Below are positions 1 to 9,084 of a stretch of DNA of 64,000 nt, piece after piece. The DNA is taken from the NCBI RefSeq assembly GCF_007558725.1, contig NZ_VLPL01000003.1:248001-312000 (forward strand). The letters are read 5' to 3'. The stretch comes from Fluviicola chungangensis. GTDB taxonomy: Bacteria > Bacteroidota > Bacteroidia > Flavobacteriales_D > Crocinitomicaceae. Below the pieces are notes generated by a model, which was not told the origin of the DNA, did not search any database, and saw nothing but the letters and a program-made list of their open reading frames with translations. How positions within the stretch are numbered: the stretch's first letter is position 1; each line of letters begins with the position of its first letter. A program made the position numbers and the translations under genes.

Positions 1-897
1 GGCAATGACAAAACGGTCCTGGACTTTCATGCGTTTTTCCAGGTTGAAGTAAGCATCCAGGTCCTTTTGAAGTGCCAGGATCTCCGTGCTTTCATCTGTC
101 ACATTTTCATTGATCCAAATCCCCAGTTTTTTTGCATATTCCCAGCGTTTGATCAGTGGAATGTGATCGTCGTGATTTGCATTGTTGAAGCCTTTTCGGG
201 TGATTTGCATGATGCCCTCCAGCAAGGAATAACGAGTCGGTTTGGCAACATATACAATGCATTGCTGCATGTCTTTTTCAACCAGTTTTGTGACCTCATT
301 AATGACTTTATTCGGGTTCTCGAGATACCTTTCTTTGTAATCGTTCAGGCAAATTTTCGGACCATTGTCCAGGACGAATTCCGAACCAATGGTATTCCGG
401 TCTGAATAACTGATCCCAATGCCGGAAATGTAGATCTTTTTGCTCCAGTTAATTGCTTCCAGAGCACCGAAACCCATTCGTATCGGACCTTTTTTCACCG
501 GTTTCAGCCCCCTGATCGGGGTGTCATCCGTAAAACCTTCCCCGAAAATCAGAATGTTCCGCCCCATTTTCAAGGATTGATTTACTTTTTTGAATACATC
601 GGTATTTTTTCCTTTCATATCGCCGCCGTCATGCTGACGATAAATAGGGGTCATATGAGCCGACCAAAGAATGGGTTTCAGCCACCATACAAAGACGTCT
701 GATCGGGTCATAAAGTGAACGATCGGCCGGTTCATCGCCCCGATCATGATCGGGTCCATAAATGAATTCGGGTGATTACTCACATAAATGGTACTTCCGA
801 ATAGTTCTTTGTGTTTGTTTAATACAAGAAAACGTTTGTAAAAGAGTCTGAATGAAATATTTAAAGATATTTTAAGCAAAAAATAAAACGGACGCAT
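1..897 (-). CDS. PlsC-type glycerol-phosphate acyltransferase family protein (3' end cut by window edge)
   Basis: The minus strand is open from an ATG at 897 to base 1, giving 299 codons with no stop, so the C-terminus lies outside the window. The protein starts MRPFYFLLKI and carries NHPNSFMDP at residues 41-49, the histidine/aspartate catalytic motif of the PlsC acyltransferase family in the HX5D form often seen in Bacteroidota. A second conserved block, FGEG at about 118-121 followed by a KKGPIRMGFGA stretch, fits the acyl-acceptor binding motif. These enzymes transfer an acyl chain to a glycerol-phosphate or related hydroxyl in membrane lipid synthesis at the inner membrane; the exact substrate cannot be read from sequence. 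A TAnnTTTG box lies 18 bp upstream of the ATG. Confidence 0.8.
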   Translation of the reverse strand, partial: MRPFYFLLKISLNISFRLFYKRFLVLNKHKELFGSTIYVSNHPNSFMDPIMIGAMNRPIVHFMTRSDVFVWWLKPILWSAHMTPIYRQHDGGDMKGKNTDVFKKVNQSLKMGRNILIFGEGFTDDTPIRGLKPVKKGPIRMGFGALEAINWSKKIYISGIGISYSDRNTIGSEFVLDNGPKICLNDYKERYLENPNKVINEVTKLVEKDMQQCIVYVAKPTRYSLLEGIMQITRKGFNNANHDDHIPLIKRWEYAKKLGIWINENVTDESTEILALQKDLDAYFNLEKRMKVQDRFVIA

Positions 898-914
898 AAC
901 GAGTGTACTTTTTA

Positions 915-922
915 CAAAATTA
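915..922 (-). promoter_or_regulatory. Putative -7 box of the acyltransferase gene
   Basis: On the minus strand this reads TAATTTTG, a full match to the Bacteroidota -7 consensus TAnnTTTG, 18 bp before the ATG at 897. No clear TTTG -33 element sits at the expected distance. Confidence 0.4.
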
Positions 923-986
923 GCAATACTTGAAAATTAGCATTTATTCTTCCGGATTTTGTTCGATCTGCATCCCTCTTCGGTTA

Positions 987-2027
987 TCAGGGTGTTTCTT
1001 CCACCGGCACCGGATTCACTTTTTCATCCTGCTTAAATTCCTTTTCCATATTTCGTTTGTGGCCGAAAATAAACCCTAAACGAATTTCGTGCGAAGTATT
1101 TCCGAATTTCTCGGTAACCCCGTTTCCGAATTCAAAGGAATAAGAGACATTGAAGCGCGCCAATAAGTTTATTCCGAAACCAACTCCGATAGCAGATTGT
1201 CTTCTGTAGGAAAGGCTAACCCATCCCATACGCATGTAGTGCAAACGCATCGCGATATCGTAACTGATGGGGGCGTGTTTCGCGGATTTGAACTGAACGA
1301 TGGGTTCCAGCCCGTAGTTTTTCCCTAAATCGAACCGATAACTAGCCAACATGAAAAGGTGTGGCTGAAACGTACTTTCCGTCGTTATACTGCTCAAACG
1401 CGTTTTGTTGTTAAAGAGCTGGCTTCCGCTTAAACTTACCAGTAAACGGTCATTGTAAACTAGTAAACCGGCTTGTGCATCCAGGTAATTTTGTGAAGCA
1501 GCGATCCCGATATAATTGGCATAAGCCTTATCGTTTGAATTTCCAAGTGTTACCTTGGAATTATCTATTCCGAAATTTGACCAGCCGACGCCCAAACCGA
1601 TCCCTGCATTTAGCTTTTGAGACAAAGGAATATGAACACCGATATTTGCCTTCACGTTGGTTCGTGTAAACGGACCGATGATGTCATTGATAAAAGTCAA
1701 GCCGGCAACTTGTTTGTAGGAAACCGTGCGTTGAGGGGTGCTGTAAAAAGTTTGCCCGATCGAGGAAAGTTCACTCAGCAAGGCTTTCGATTTGCGTTTT
1801 TTGAAACGCACCATGCTTTGAATCCCTGCAAAAGTGGTCATAGGTCTCCCGTCCACTCCGGCATATTGCAACCGATTCCCAACGACCACTTCGGCTACAT
1901 TCATCAATCCGCCTGCTGCCGGATTAATTAAGAATGGCGAAGAAGCTGTCTGGGTAAATTGAATGTCCTGTTGTCCGAAGGTTAATCCTGCAACTGAAAC
2001 ACATGCGATAACGATTATTTTTTTCAT
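987..2027 (-). CDS. PorP/SprF family type IX secretion protein
   Basis: A 346-residue protein with a signal peptide (about residues 1-18, ending at FGQ) and the family hallmark after it: QDIQFTQ, then INPAAGG at about 36-42, then repeated amphipathic strands typical of an outer-membrane barrel. PorP/SprF proteins work with the type IX secretion system; in Flavobacterium johnsoniae SprF is needed to put the adhesin SprB on the surface. The gene starts 12 bp after the stop of the HYR adhesin and is very likely co-transcribed with it, so the adhesin is its probable cargo. The C-terminus ends in a short charged, proline-rich tail (VNPVPVEETP) that a barrel would not need. Confidence 0.88.
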   Translation of the reverse strand: MKKIIVIACVSVAGLTFGQQDIQFTQTASSPFLINPAAGGLMNVAEVVVGNRLQYAGVDGRPMTTFAGIQSMVRFKKRKSKALLSELSSIGQTFYSTPQRTVSYKQVAGLTFINDIIGPFTRTNVKANIGVHIPLSQKLNAGIGLGVGWSNFGIDNSKVTLGNSNDKAYANYIGIAASQNYLDAQAGLLVYNDRLLVSLSGSQLFNNKTRLSSITTESTFQPHLFMLASYRFDLGKNYGLEPIVQFKSAKHAPISYDIAMRLHYMRMGWVSLSYRRQSAIGVGFGINLLARFNVSYSFEFGNGVTEKFGNTSHEIRLGFIFGHKRNMEKEFKQDEKVNPVPVEETP

Positions 2028-2039
2028 GGGTAATAGGGA

Positions 2040-5000
2040 TTAACGGATAATACTGATTGAACCTTTGATTGCTTTAAAATCATTGTTCGGAGATACTATT
2101 TCATAAAAATAAGTCCCGAACGGAAGATCGTCTCCTTTAAAAGTTCCGTCCCATGGTTCTTCATATCCGGTTGATTGGAACACTTTGGATCCCCAACGAT
2201 TGATAATCGTCACTTTGCAATCCGGGTATGTTTCATACAGGTTAGGGATAAGGAACAGGTCATTGTCTCCGTCATGATTCGGTGTGAATACCGTTGGAAT
2301 ATCAAAAGTTGCCTCACCGCAGTTGGTTAACTGGATGCGTAAGGTATCTTGTGTAGCACCACAAAAATCGTGAGTATGTCTGTAAAGAAGGACTAATTCT
2401 CCGGGAGCACCGCCGGTCAATTGCGTATTCGGGTTGTATTTATTGGTCAAGGTGCCCGTACCCGCCAGTTCGATCCAATAGGTTGCCTGATCGCTCCCCG
2501 GTTGATTTCCCTGGAGATTTATCGGTAACTGATTCAAGCAGATCGTGGTATCGGGAGTAAGCACCTGTGCAACAATCGGAGCATAAATGATACTGCTGTC
2601 TACTGTGCTGGGGCAACCGTTGGTTGAAATAGTCCAGTAAATGGTATGATATCCGTCGGGAATAGAAAGAATGGTTGCCACTGGAGCATGAGTATTATTG
2701 AACGTAATCGCGGAATTACTCGACCAGGTTCCCTGGGCTCCTGTTCCCGGATTGTTTCCCTGGATGATGTAATTTGTTGCAGCACAGGCATACATGGAAT
2801 CCTGGAGATTAGCCTGAGGAGGTGGCATATTCACGACAATTCTTACGGTATCTCTTGTAGAGCCACAGGTTGGTGAAGTTACTACCCACTCGAAGGTGTT
2901 TGCACCCAAGGAAAGATTTTGTACAGTGGTTTGTAACGCGTTCGGATTGGTAATGGTTCCACCGCCGGTTAGCATATTCCAGGAACCTGTTCCGGATTGG
3001 ATGGCTTGTGCCTCAATACTTGTTGTGAAGGTATTGCACAGGTAAATCAAACTGTTCGGGATAAAAGCGGTATCAGGATATTGAAGCACCTCCACGGTAA
3101 AAGAACAGCTGCTTGTATTACCTGAAGAATCTTCGATCTGATAGGTTTGCGTTGTTGTCCCAATTGGGAAAATGTCACCCGAAGAAACTCCCGAAAGGTC
3201 TGTCTGTGAAATCGTAAAATAGCAGTTATCCGTTCCGATAGGATTCCCGTAATTAACTAGTGGATTGCAGGTTGAAATATTGTTCGGACACGTAATGGAA
3301 GGTGCCTGGGTCTCGATAATGGTGAAGCTGGTAGCACACGAGGAGGTATTCCCTGCCAAATCGGTTACGGTAATGGTCACAACATGTGTTCCTGAAATTA
3401 AATTCGTTCCCGGAGCCGGTTGTTGGGTTAAAGAATATCCCATACAGTTGTCGCTTACCGTAGCAAAGGATGTCAAGTCAGGAATCAGTGCATAACAGGC
3501 AACTCCGTTGTTGACAGATTGGGCAGGAGGGCAGCTAATGGTCGGATTGATGGATTCGATGGGAATGGTTTGCGTAATGCATGTACCGATATTACCGGAA
3601 GTATCCGTATACGAAATAACAATTCCGACCGGGTTGCTGACAACCGTTCCCGGAAGCGGGTTTTGTGAGAATGTCAACAGGTTGGAAGGAGAACAATTGT
3701 CAACTGCGCTGTGTGTTCCTGCCAGGTTCGGAATGGTCATGGAACACGTTCCTGAAATAGCCAGGCTGGTATCGCTCAAACAGGTAACGATCGGATCCAA
3801 GGTATCAATTGCAGTGATAAAAATAGAACAGCTTCCGATATTTCCGTTTAAATCAACGGCAGTCATTAAAACAGTAATGGAGTCGGAAAACAGCAAAGTA
3901 GCCGGTTTGTCCTGGGCAAATACCAAAGAACTGCTCGCGGTACAATTATCTGTTGCGGAAACCAATGGAACCAGGTCTCCAACCAATGCCAAACACTGGT
4001 TATTCACCGGTATGGAAAGGGTAGCAGGACAGTTGATCACCGGCAGCGTTAAATCCTGGACGGTTAAATTGAACTGACAAACCTGGTCATTTCCTTCCTG
4101 GTCAATTGCCTGGATGGTGATGCTGTGTACACCTGTTGGCAGGGAATTTCCAACTGCCGGACTTTGGTTCAGCAGGAAAACGGTTGAACAATTGTCTGTT
4201 ACGGTAGCTTGGGATGTAAAGCTGGCAATATCATAGGTGCAGCCGTTGTTCGTAGAAACAGTTTGGTTGGCCGGACAGGTGATTTGAGGAGAAATTGTAT
4301 CGAAGAAAAGGATGTGTGTAAAACAGCTTGCAGCGTTTCCCGCCAGGTCCGTCACGGTGACAAATACGTTTTGCGTTGCTGTGATGGTGGTCCCGGCAGC
4401 CGGTGCCTGGTTAAAAACCAGGGATACGGCGGGTGTACATGCTTCATTTACTGTAACGCTTGGAACCAGGTTCGGAACGAGCGCATCGCAGGAAGCAGAT
4501 GCATAGACACTGTCCAAAGCCGGGCAAGTAGGTTTTGGTGCAACGGTATCCAGTACGGTCAGCAGAAAGTTACAACTTGTGTTGTTTCCTGATGGGTCCG
4601 TTGCCTGGAGTGTAATCATGGTATTGGTACTGACCGTTGTTCCTACGGGAGGTGTTTGAACGGTAGAAACTATTCCGCAATTGTCATTAACGGTTGCAAG
4701 TGCTCCAAAATCAGCCAGCGTCAGTTGGCAGAAGAATTCGTCCGTGTAACCGGTTGAAGGGGAAGGACAAGTAATCGTTGGTGGAGTAACATCACCGGAT
4801 ATACCCTGAATCCTGAAATTGTCAATCGCAGGAGCTTTGTTTCCAATATTTGAATCGTTGTATGTGAACCGGAAACCGATCCAGAAAACACTGTTATCAA
4901 AACTGCCCGGGAGCAATTGGTTAAATCCGGTATACGTGGCGTTTGCAACCAGTTGTGTTGAAACAGGTGTCCAGCTTGCTCCGGAATTGGTACTGCAGAC

Positions 5001-5378
5001 CAGTTCCAGGTAATCCAACCCGCTCTCACCCTCTACCTGAATTTCCGCGAGGATCCGGATGGAACTGTAACAGGCAGCATTCACCGGAAGATAAACAATG
5101 GCTGTTTCCGTTCCGGAAGCTGAATTGGCATAACCATAATGCGTAATTCCGGTCGGGGTACAATCATTCGTAACACCGCCTGAAGTAATGTACAATGCCG
5201 AGTTTCCGCCGTTGTTGGTGCAGGATCCCTGGACCCATTGGTTTGGTCCGGTAGTACTCACCGTATTCCAGGAAAATGCGCCTTCAAAATTATCGGTTAT
5301 GAAGGTTGTTTGAGCCAGTAGGTGTGCACTCCATTGCATAAGAACGGCGGACACAAATAGGAGTATCGATTTATTCAT
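2040..5378 (-). CDS. Seven-HYR-domain surface adhesin with T9SS type B (gliding-motility-associated) C-terminal domain
   Basis: An 1112-residue secreted protein. A signal peptide covers about residues 1-22. Residues 24-190 form a jelly-roll-like domain ending in PAIDNFRIQG, as in MAM or carbohydrate-binding modules. Seven HYR/Ig-like modules of about 80 residues follow (about 198-765), each opening with a P-x-I-x-C-P type motif and containing a TDNC and a DxxGN turn. PKD-like modules follow, and the last 90 residues are a CHU_C / type B sorting domain (FTPNHDGDNDLF, NRWGSKVFQS, PFGTYFYEI). Type B cargo leaves through the T9SS and is usually surface-anchored, often with a partner PorP/SprF, which lies directly downstream. 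A role in adhesion or gliding is inference. Confidence 0.88.
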   Translation of the reverse strand: MNKSILLFVSAVLMQWSAHLLAQTTFITDNFEGAFSWNTVSTTGPNQWVQGSCTNNGGNSALYITSGGVTNDCTPTGITHYGYANSASGTETAIVYLPVNAACYSSIRILAEIQVEGESGLDYLELVCSTNSGASWTPVSTQLVANATYTGFNQLLPGSFDNSVFWIGFRFTYNDSNIGNKAPAIDNFRIQGISGDVTPPTITCPSPSTGYTDEFFCQLTLADFGALATVNDNCGIVSTVQTPPVGTTVSTNTMITLQATDPSGNNTSCNFLLTVLDTVAPKPTCPALDSVYASASCDALVPNLVPSVTVNEACTPAVSLVFNQAPAAGTTITATQNVFVTVTDLAGNAASCFTHILFFDTISPQITCPANQTVSTNNGCTYDIASFTSQATVTDNCSTVFLLNQSPAVGNSLPTGVHSITIQAIDQEGNDQVCQFNLTVQDLTLPVINCPATLSIPVNNQCLALVGDLVPLVSATDNCTASSSLVFAQDKPATLLFSDSITVLMTAVDLNGNIGSCSIFITAIDTLDPIVTCLSDTSLAISGTCSMTIPNLAGTHSAVDNCSPSNLLTFSQNPLPGTVVSNPVGIVISYTDTSGNIGTCITQTIPIESINPTISCPPAQSVNNGVACYALIPDLTSFATVSDNCMGYSLTQQPAPGTNLISGTHVVTITVTDLAGNTSSCATSFTIIETQAPSITCPNNISTCNPLVNYGNPIGTDNCYFTISQTDLSGVSSGDIFPIGTTTQTYQIEDSSGNTSSCSFTVEVLQYPDTAFIPNSLIYLCNTFTTSIEAQAIQSGTGSWNMLTGGGTITNPNALQTTVQNLSLGANTFEWVVTSPTCGSTRDTVRIVVNMPPPQANLQDSMYACAATNYIIQGNNPGTGAQGTWSSNSAITFNNTHAPVATILSIPDGYHTIYWTISTNGCPSTVDSSIIYAPIVAQVLTPDTTICLNQLPINLQGNQPGSDQATYWIELAGTGTLTNKYNPNTQLTGGAPGELVLLYRHTHDFCGATQDTLRIQLTNCGEATFDIPTVFTPNHDGDNDLFLIPNLYETYPDCKVTIINRWGSKVFQSTGYEEPWDGTFKGDDLPFGTYFYEIVSPNNDFKAIKGSISIIR
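3085..4785 (-). repeat. Array of seven HYR-module coding repeats
   Basis: Seven consecutive stretches of about 240 bp code for HYR modules. They are clearly related as protein (C-P opening, TDNC, GN turn) but diverged as DNA, so this is an old duplication rather than a recent tandem expansion. Confidence 0.75.
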
Positions 5379-5398
5379 AATTTAAGTTGGACGAGGCC

Positions 5399-5406
5399 CA
5401 AAACTA
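5399..5406 (-). promoter_or_regulatory. Putative -7 box of the HYR adhesin/PorP unit
   Basis: The minus strand reads TAGTTTTG (TAnnTTTG) 21 bp before the adhesin ATG. The -33 region is only T-rich. It lies back-to-back with the purE promoter. Confidence 0.4.
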
Positions 5407-5456
5407 ACAGAAAATTCAATAAAAATAAGGGGAAATACTCCACAATGAGGTAATAG

Positions 5457-5488
5457 TTTTCAACGATGGGGATTAATCGTTAGATTTG
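5457..5488 (+). promoter_or_regulatory. Putative purE promoter
   Basis: TAGATTTG at 5481-5488 matches the -7 consensus TAnnTTTG and lies 18 bp before the purE ATG. A TTTT run at 5457-5460, 20 bp upstream, is a weak -33 element. Confidence 0.45.
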
Positions 5489-5506
5489 CAGACAAAATAA
5501 ACGCAA

Positions 5507-6001
5507 ATGGTTGGAATTATCATGGGCAGCACTTCAGACCTGCCAATTATGCAAGACGCTGCAGATATATTAAAGGAGTTTGGAGTCCCGTATGAGTTAA
5601 CCATTGTTTCTGCTCACAGAACTCCCGAACGGATGTTCGAATACGCAAAAACGGCTTCGGGAAGAGGGATCCAGGTGATCATTGCCGGGGCAGGAGGAGC
5701 AGCACATTTACCGGGGATGACGGCAAGTTTGACTCCGCTTCCGGTAATCGGCGTTCCGATTAAATCAAGTAATTCAATCGACGGCTGGGACAGTTTGTTG
5801 TCCATTGTGCAGATGCCGAACGGGATCCCGGTTGCAACAGTTGCGATTAATGCAGCAAAGAATGCTGGAATTTTAGCGGCAAAGATCTTGGGAGCTACCA
5901 ACCCGGACCTACAAAAAAAATTGAGCGCTTACATGGAATCAATGAAAGAAACCGTGTTGGAAGGTGCAAAGAAAGTAGAGCAGAGCAGTAAGCAAGCGTA
6001 A
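5507..6001 (+). CDS. purE: N5-carboxyaminoimidazole ribonucleotide mutase
   Basis: A 164-residue protein of normal class I PurE length. The start [11 protein letters not shown] and the motif SAHRTPERM are the CAIR-binding signatures; [11 protein letters not shown] and a GVP(I)KSS loop follow. PurE interconverts N5-CAIR and CAIR in de novo purine synthesis in the cytoplasm. It is alone here: purK is not adjacent, and the next gene runs convergently 43 bp away. The ATG at 5507 is supported by the -7 box just upstream. Confidence 0.96.
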   Translation: MVGIIMGSTSDLPIMQDAADILKEFGVPYELTIVSAHRTPERMFEYAKTASGRGIQVIIAGAGGAAHLPGMTASLTPLPVIGVPIKSSNSIDGWDSLLSIVQMPNGIPVATVAINAAKNAGILAAKILGATNPDLQKKLSAYMESMKETVLEGAKKVEQSSKQA

Positions 6002-6044
6002 ATGAAGTACTTTTGCATGCGATTTTTGGCTGGATTTCACCGTA

Positions 6045-7628
6045 TTACCATTTGTTGACATCTGCCTTTGTGACATCTGCGAGGTATTTTTCCGGTATTT
6101 TTCCATTTAACAAACTTCCGGGCTCCAGACTTGGAAATAGTTCCTCATATGTACGTGATCCGTAGAGAGATACTCTCTGGTTTATCAAATCGCGTGTAAT
6201 CTGGTCGCCATGATCAAGTCCTGCTGCACCGATCAGTTCGGCATAAGCCCTTACAGTTTCCCGGTGGAAATTGGCTACTCTGACTTTTTTGTCACCGATA
6301 TTCAGACCAGCAACCAACTGTCGGTTATGAGTTGCTACTCCGGTGGGGCAGGTATTGGAGTTGCATTCCAGAGACTGGATGCATCCTAAAGCGAGCATCA
6401 TTCCTCTTGCTGAGTTTACAGCATCGGCGCCTAAGGCCATTGCTCTTACGATACTGAAACCGGTGATGATCTTTCCCGATCCGATTAATTTGATGTGTTT
6501 CCGGATATTGAACCCGGTGAGTATGTTTTCGACAAAGGCTAATGCATCGAGGAAAGGAACCCCTACATAGTTGCTGAATTCCTGTGGAGCAGCGCCGGTA
6601 CCTCCTTCTCCTCCGTCTACTGTTATGAAATCGGGGTAGGTATCCATTTCGATCATGGCTTTACAGATAGCAATGAATTCACTTTTTTTTCCGATACACA
6701 ATTTGAATCCTACTGGTTTTCCACCGGATTCATTGCGTAAGAGACGGATAAATGTTACCAGTTCTTTCGGTGTGTTGAAAGCGGAGTGGTAGGGTGGGGA
6801 ATAGACAGTAGTAAAAGGTTTAACGTGACGGATTTCGGCAATTTCCCTGGTATTTTTCTTGGCAGGAAGAATTCCTCCGTGTCCGGGTTTGGCTCCCTGT
6901 GAAAGTTTGATCTCAATCATTTTGACCTGTGGCAGGTGTGCGTTTTTCCGGAAGAGTTCCACACTGAAGTTCCCATTCATGTCGCGTGCGCTGAAATACC
7001 CGGTACCAATTTGCCAGATGATGTCGCCGCCGTGTTTGAGGTGGTAGGACGCAATTCCTCCTTCTCCGGTATTGTGCGCAAAACCACCCAGTTTGGCCCC
7101 GCCATTGAGGGCTTCTACCGCTGCAGATGACAATGCGCCGAAACTCATGGCGCTGATATTGAGAATGCTTGCGCTGTAAGGTTGAGTACAATCCTTATTT
7201 CCGATTAAGATGCGGGGATTTTGATTGACTGAGTCGAAGTGTTTGGGTTGTATGCTGTGTGGCATCCATTCATATCCTTCTTTGTAGACATCATTCTGGG
7301 TTCCGAAGGGCATGGAATCTGCTTCATTTTTTGCACGTTCGTAAACAATTGTCCGGTCAAGCCGGCTAATGGGGGTTCCATCTGTATCGCTTTCAATGAA
7401 GTACTGGTATATTTCCGGTCTGAGTGCTTCCATGATCCAGCGCAATCTCCCAATTACAGGAAAGTTTGCCCTTATGGAGTGTTTTTTTTGAAGGAGATCT
7501 ATGTATCCGAGTGCAAAGGGAACCATTAAAACGCCGAGAATGTACCACCACCCTGTCCAGAAAAAATATCCGGCTACCGAGAGTGCTGCGGTTATTAAGC
7601 TACTTGCAATAATGAATTTGGTTCTCAC
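6045..7628 (-). CDS. Membrane-anchored FMN-binding glutamate synthase family protein
   Basis: A 527-residue protein with a GTG start. Two hydrophobic segments at about residues 5-45 precede the glutamate-synthase central/FMN domain: GALSSAAVEALNGGAKLGGF, the FMN-site run VDGGEGGTGAAPQEF, GSGKIITGFSI, and CNSNTCPTG, the cysteine cluster that holds the 3Fe-4S centre in GltB-type proteins. It lacks the N-terminal glutaminase and the C-terminal GXGXG domain, so it is the stand-alone archaeal GltB2-like form, common in Bacteroidota and of unsettled physiological function. The transmembrane N-terminus suggests it is tethered to the inner membrane. It is convergent with purE. No GltD-like partner lies nearby. 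Confidence 0.85.
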   Translation of the reverse strand: MRTKFIIASSLITAALSVAGYFFWTGWWYILGVLMVPFALGYIDLLQKKHSIRANFPVIGRLRWIMEALRPEIYQYFIESDTDGTPISRLDRTIVYERAKNEADSMPFGTQNDVYKEGYEWMPHSIQPKHFDSVNQNPRILIGNKDCTQPYSASILNISAMSFGALSSAAVEALNGGAKLGGFAHNTGEGGIASYHLKHGGDIIWQIGTGYFSARDMNGNFSVELFRKNAHLPQVKMIEIKLSQGAKPGHGGILPAKKNTREIAEIRHVKPFTTVYSPPYHSAFNTPKELVTFIRLLRNESGGKPVGFKLCIGKKSEFIAICKAMIEMDTYPDFITVDGGEGGTGAAPQEFSNYVGVPFLDALAFVENILTGFNIRKHIKLIGSGKIITGFSIVRAMALGADAVNSARGMMLALGCIQSLECNSNTCPTGVATHNRQLVAGLNIGDKKVRVANFHRETVRAYAELIGAAGLDHGDQITRDLINQRVSLYGSRTYEELFPSLEPGSLLNGKIPEKYLADVTKADVNKW

Positions 7629-7791
7629 GAGAGGAAGTTTTAAAAACTACTTTCGTAAGGTAATGTTTTAAATTGTTTAAGGGGGATCCGGTTTGTTAAA
7701 AAACAATATAAACTAGTTGTTGCAAATGACTAAGTGGCGGCTTATAGTTCGTATAAGTATCACACTTGTGCCATAATTCTCCTATCGTATA

Positions 7792-9084
7792 TTACCTGTA
7801 AATCAAATATTTTTGCCGGATCTTCAAAAACGCTTGAATCCCTGTTTTCCAGGTTTCCTTGATTTCTTTTGCTTTCAGCCCGGCTTTCAGTTGTGCCCGA
7901 AGTTGGGTTGTTCCTGCCAGGCGGTCGAAAAAATTGCGTTGATTGATGAAGTCCAAACTGTCGCCCAATTGATCGCGTGCGTTAATCAACCAGTTCAGGT
8001 TGATCTCATACATGCGTTTGTTCTGACTGGCCCTTAAATCATAGCCGTTGCAGGTGCGGTTCTGCCACAAGGGATCTTTGGCCCCGGTGGTAGGCATGGG
8101 AACAAATGTGAACCCGCTGTTCCGGAAATTCGGATGACCATATAGTTCAAAGGGACGTTCTGTTCCCCTTCCGACACTTACAGTGGTAGCTTCAAATAAA
8201 CACAAACTCGGATACAAATTAATTGCCAGATCTGTCCGGAGATTCGGGGAAGGCGGGATCGCGATCTCAAATTTCGTTTTGTGCGTGTAATTGCGGCATG
8301 GAACAATGTACATCTGGCAAGTCACATTGTTTTGAAGCCAAAATTCACCGTTGATCATCAAGGCATATTCCCCGATGGTCATCCCGTAAACGATCGGTAC
8401 CGGGTGCATCCCGATGAAAGAAGTTTGATCTTTTTCCAAAACCGGCCCGTCAACATAATGTGCATTCGGGTTTGGACGGTCCAGCACAATCAATGTTTTA
8501 TTGTTTTCGGCACAGGCTTCCATGACGTAATGCAGCGTTGAAATGTAGGTGTAAAAACGAACACCCACGTCCTGGATATCAAATAATACCAGGTCAACAT
8601 CCCACAATTGGTCCGCTCGGGGTTTTTTATTGCTTCCATAAAGGGAGATGATCGGTAAGCCGGTAACAGGGTCTGTGTGGCTCCAAACTTTTTCACCTGC
8701 ATCAGCGGTTCCTCTGAATCCATGTTCAGGCGCAAAGACCTTTTGTATTTGGATACCCAGAGACAGTAAAGTATCCACCAAATGAATGGTGCCCAGCAGA
8801 GAAGATTGGTTTGCCACAATCGCTATCCTTTTGCCTCTTAACGAGTCCAGGTACAGGTCCATCCGGGCATTGCCAAGTTGCAGGTTGGGCATTTTTTCTA
8901 TGCCATATGCATCATACCGGATTTCATCGTCAATGGGTTGTATTACAGGATATTCCTTTGTTTTATCCAGGTTCTTGTCCGTTGTAACAGTTGGAAGAGA
9001 CTTTTTGTTCAGGGTACATGAAACCAGGAAAAGCAAAATAATACTTTTCAACGCCAAAAGCTTTATGTACTTTCGTATTCGCAT
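7792..9084 (-). CDS. DUF1343 lipoprotein, NamZ-like exo-beta-N-acetylmuramidase
   Basis: A 430-residue protein read from the ATG at 9084. A lipoprotein signal peptide ends in LVSC (Cys23), so the mature protein should be lipid-anchored in the periplasm. The DUF1343 core is clear: KRIAIVANQSSLL, FAPEHGFRGTADAGE, LVLFDIQDVGVRFYTY, LDRPNP and SVGRGTERPFE. This family was defined as exo-lytic N-acetylmuramidases (NamZ) in Bacillus and Tannerella, which remove MurNAc from muropeptide sugars in cell-wall recycling. A TTG two codons upstream is a poorer start. The ATG overlaps, head to head, the ATG of the divergent permease gene, so its promoter must lie inside that gene. Confidence 0.88.
   Translation of the reverse strand: MRIRKYIKLLALKSIILLFLVSCTLNKKSLPTVTTDKNLDKTKEYPVIQPIDDEIRYDAYGIEKMPNLQLGNARMDLYLDSLRGKRIAIVANQSSLLGTIHLVDTLLSLGIQIQKVFAPEHGFRGTADAGEKVWSHTDPVTGLPIISLYGSNKKPRADQLWDVDLVLFDIQDVGVRFYTYISTLHYVMEACAENNKTLIVLDRPNPNAHYVDGPVLEKDQTSFIGMHPVPIVYGMTIGEYALMINGEFWLQNNVTCQMYIVPCRNYTHKTKFEIAIPPSPNLRTDLAINLYPSLCLFEATTVSVGRGTERPFELYGHPNFRNSGFTFVPMPTTGAKDPLWQNRTCNGYDLRASQNKRMYEINLNWLINARDQLGDSLDFINQRNFFDRLAGTTQLRAQLKAGLKAKEIKETWKTGIQAFLKIRQKYLIYR

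Noticed and set aside
3508-4077. Long antisense frame inside the HYR adhesin gene
   Set aside because: It is a by-product of the repeated composition of the HYR modules; the minus-strand gene explains the region.
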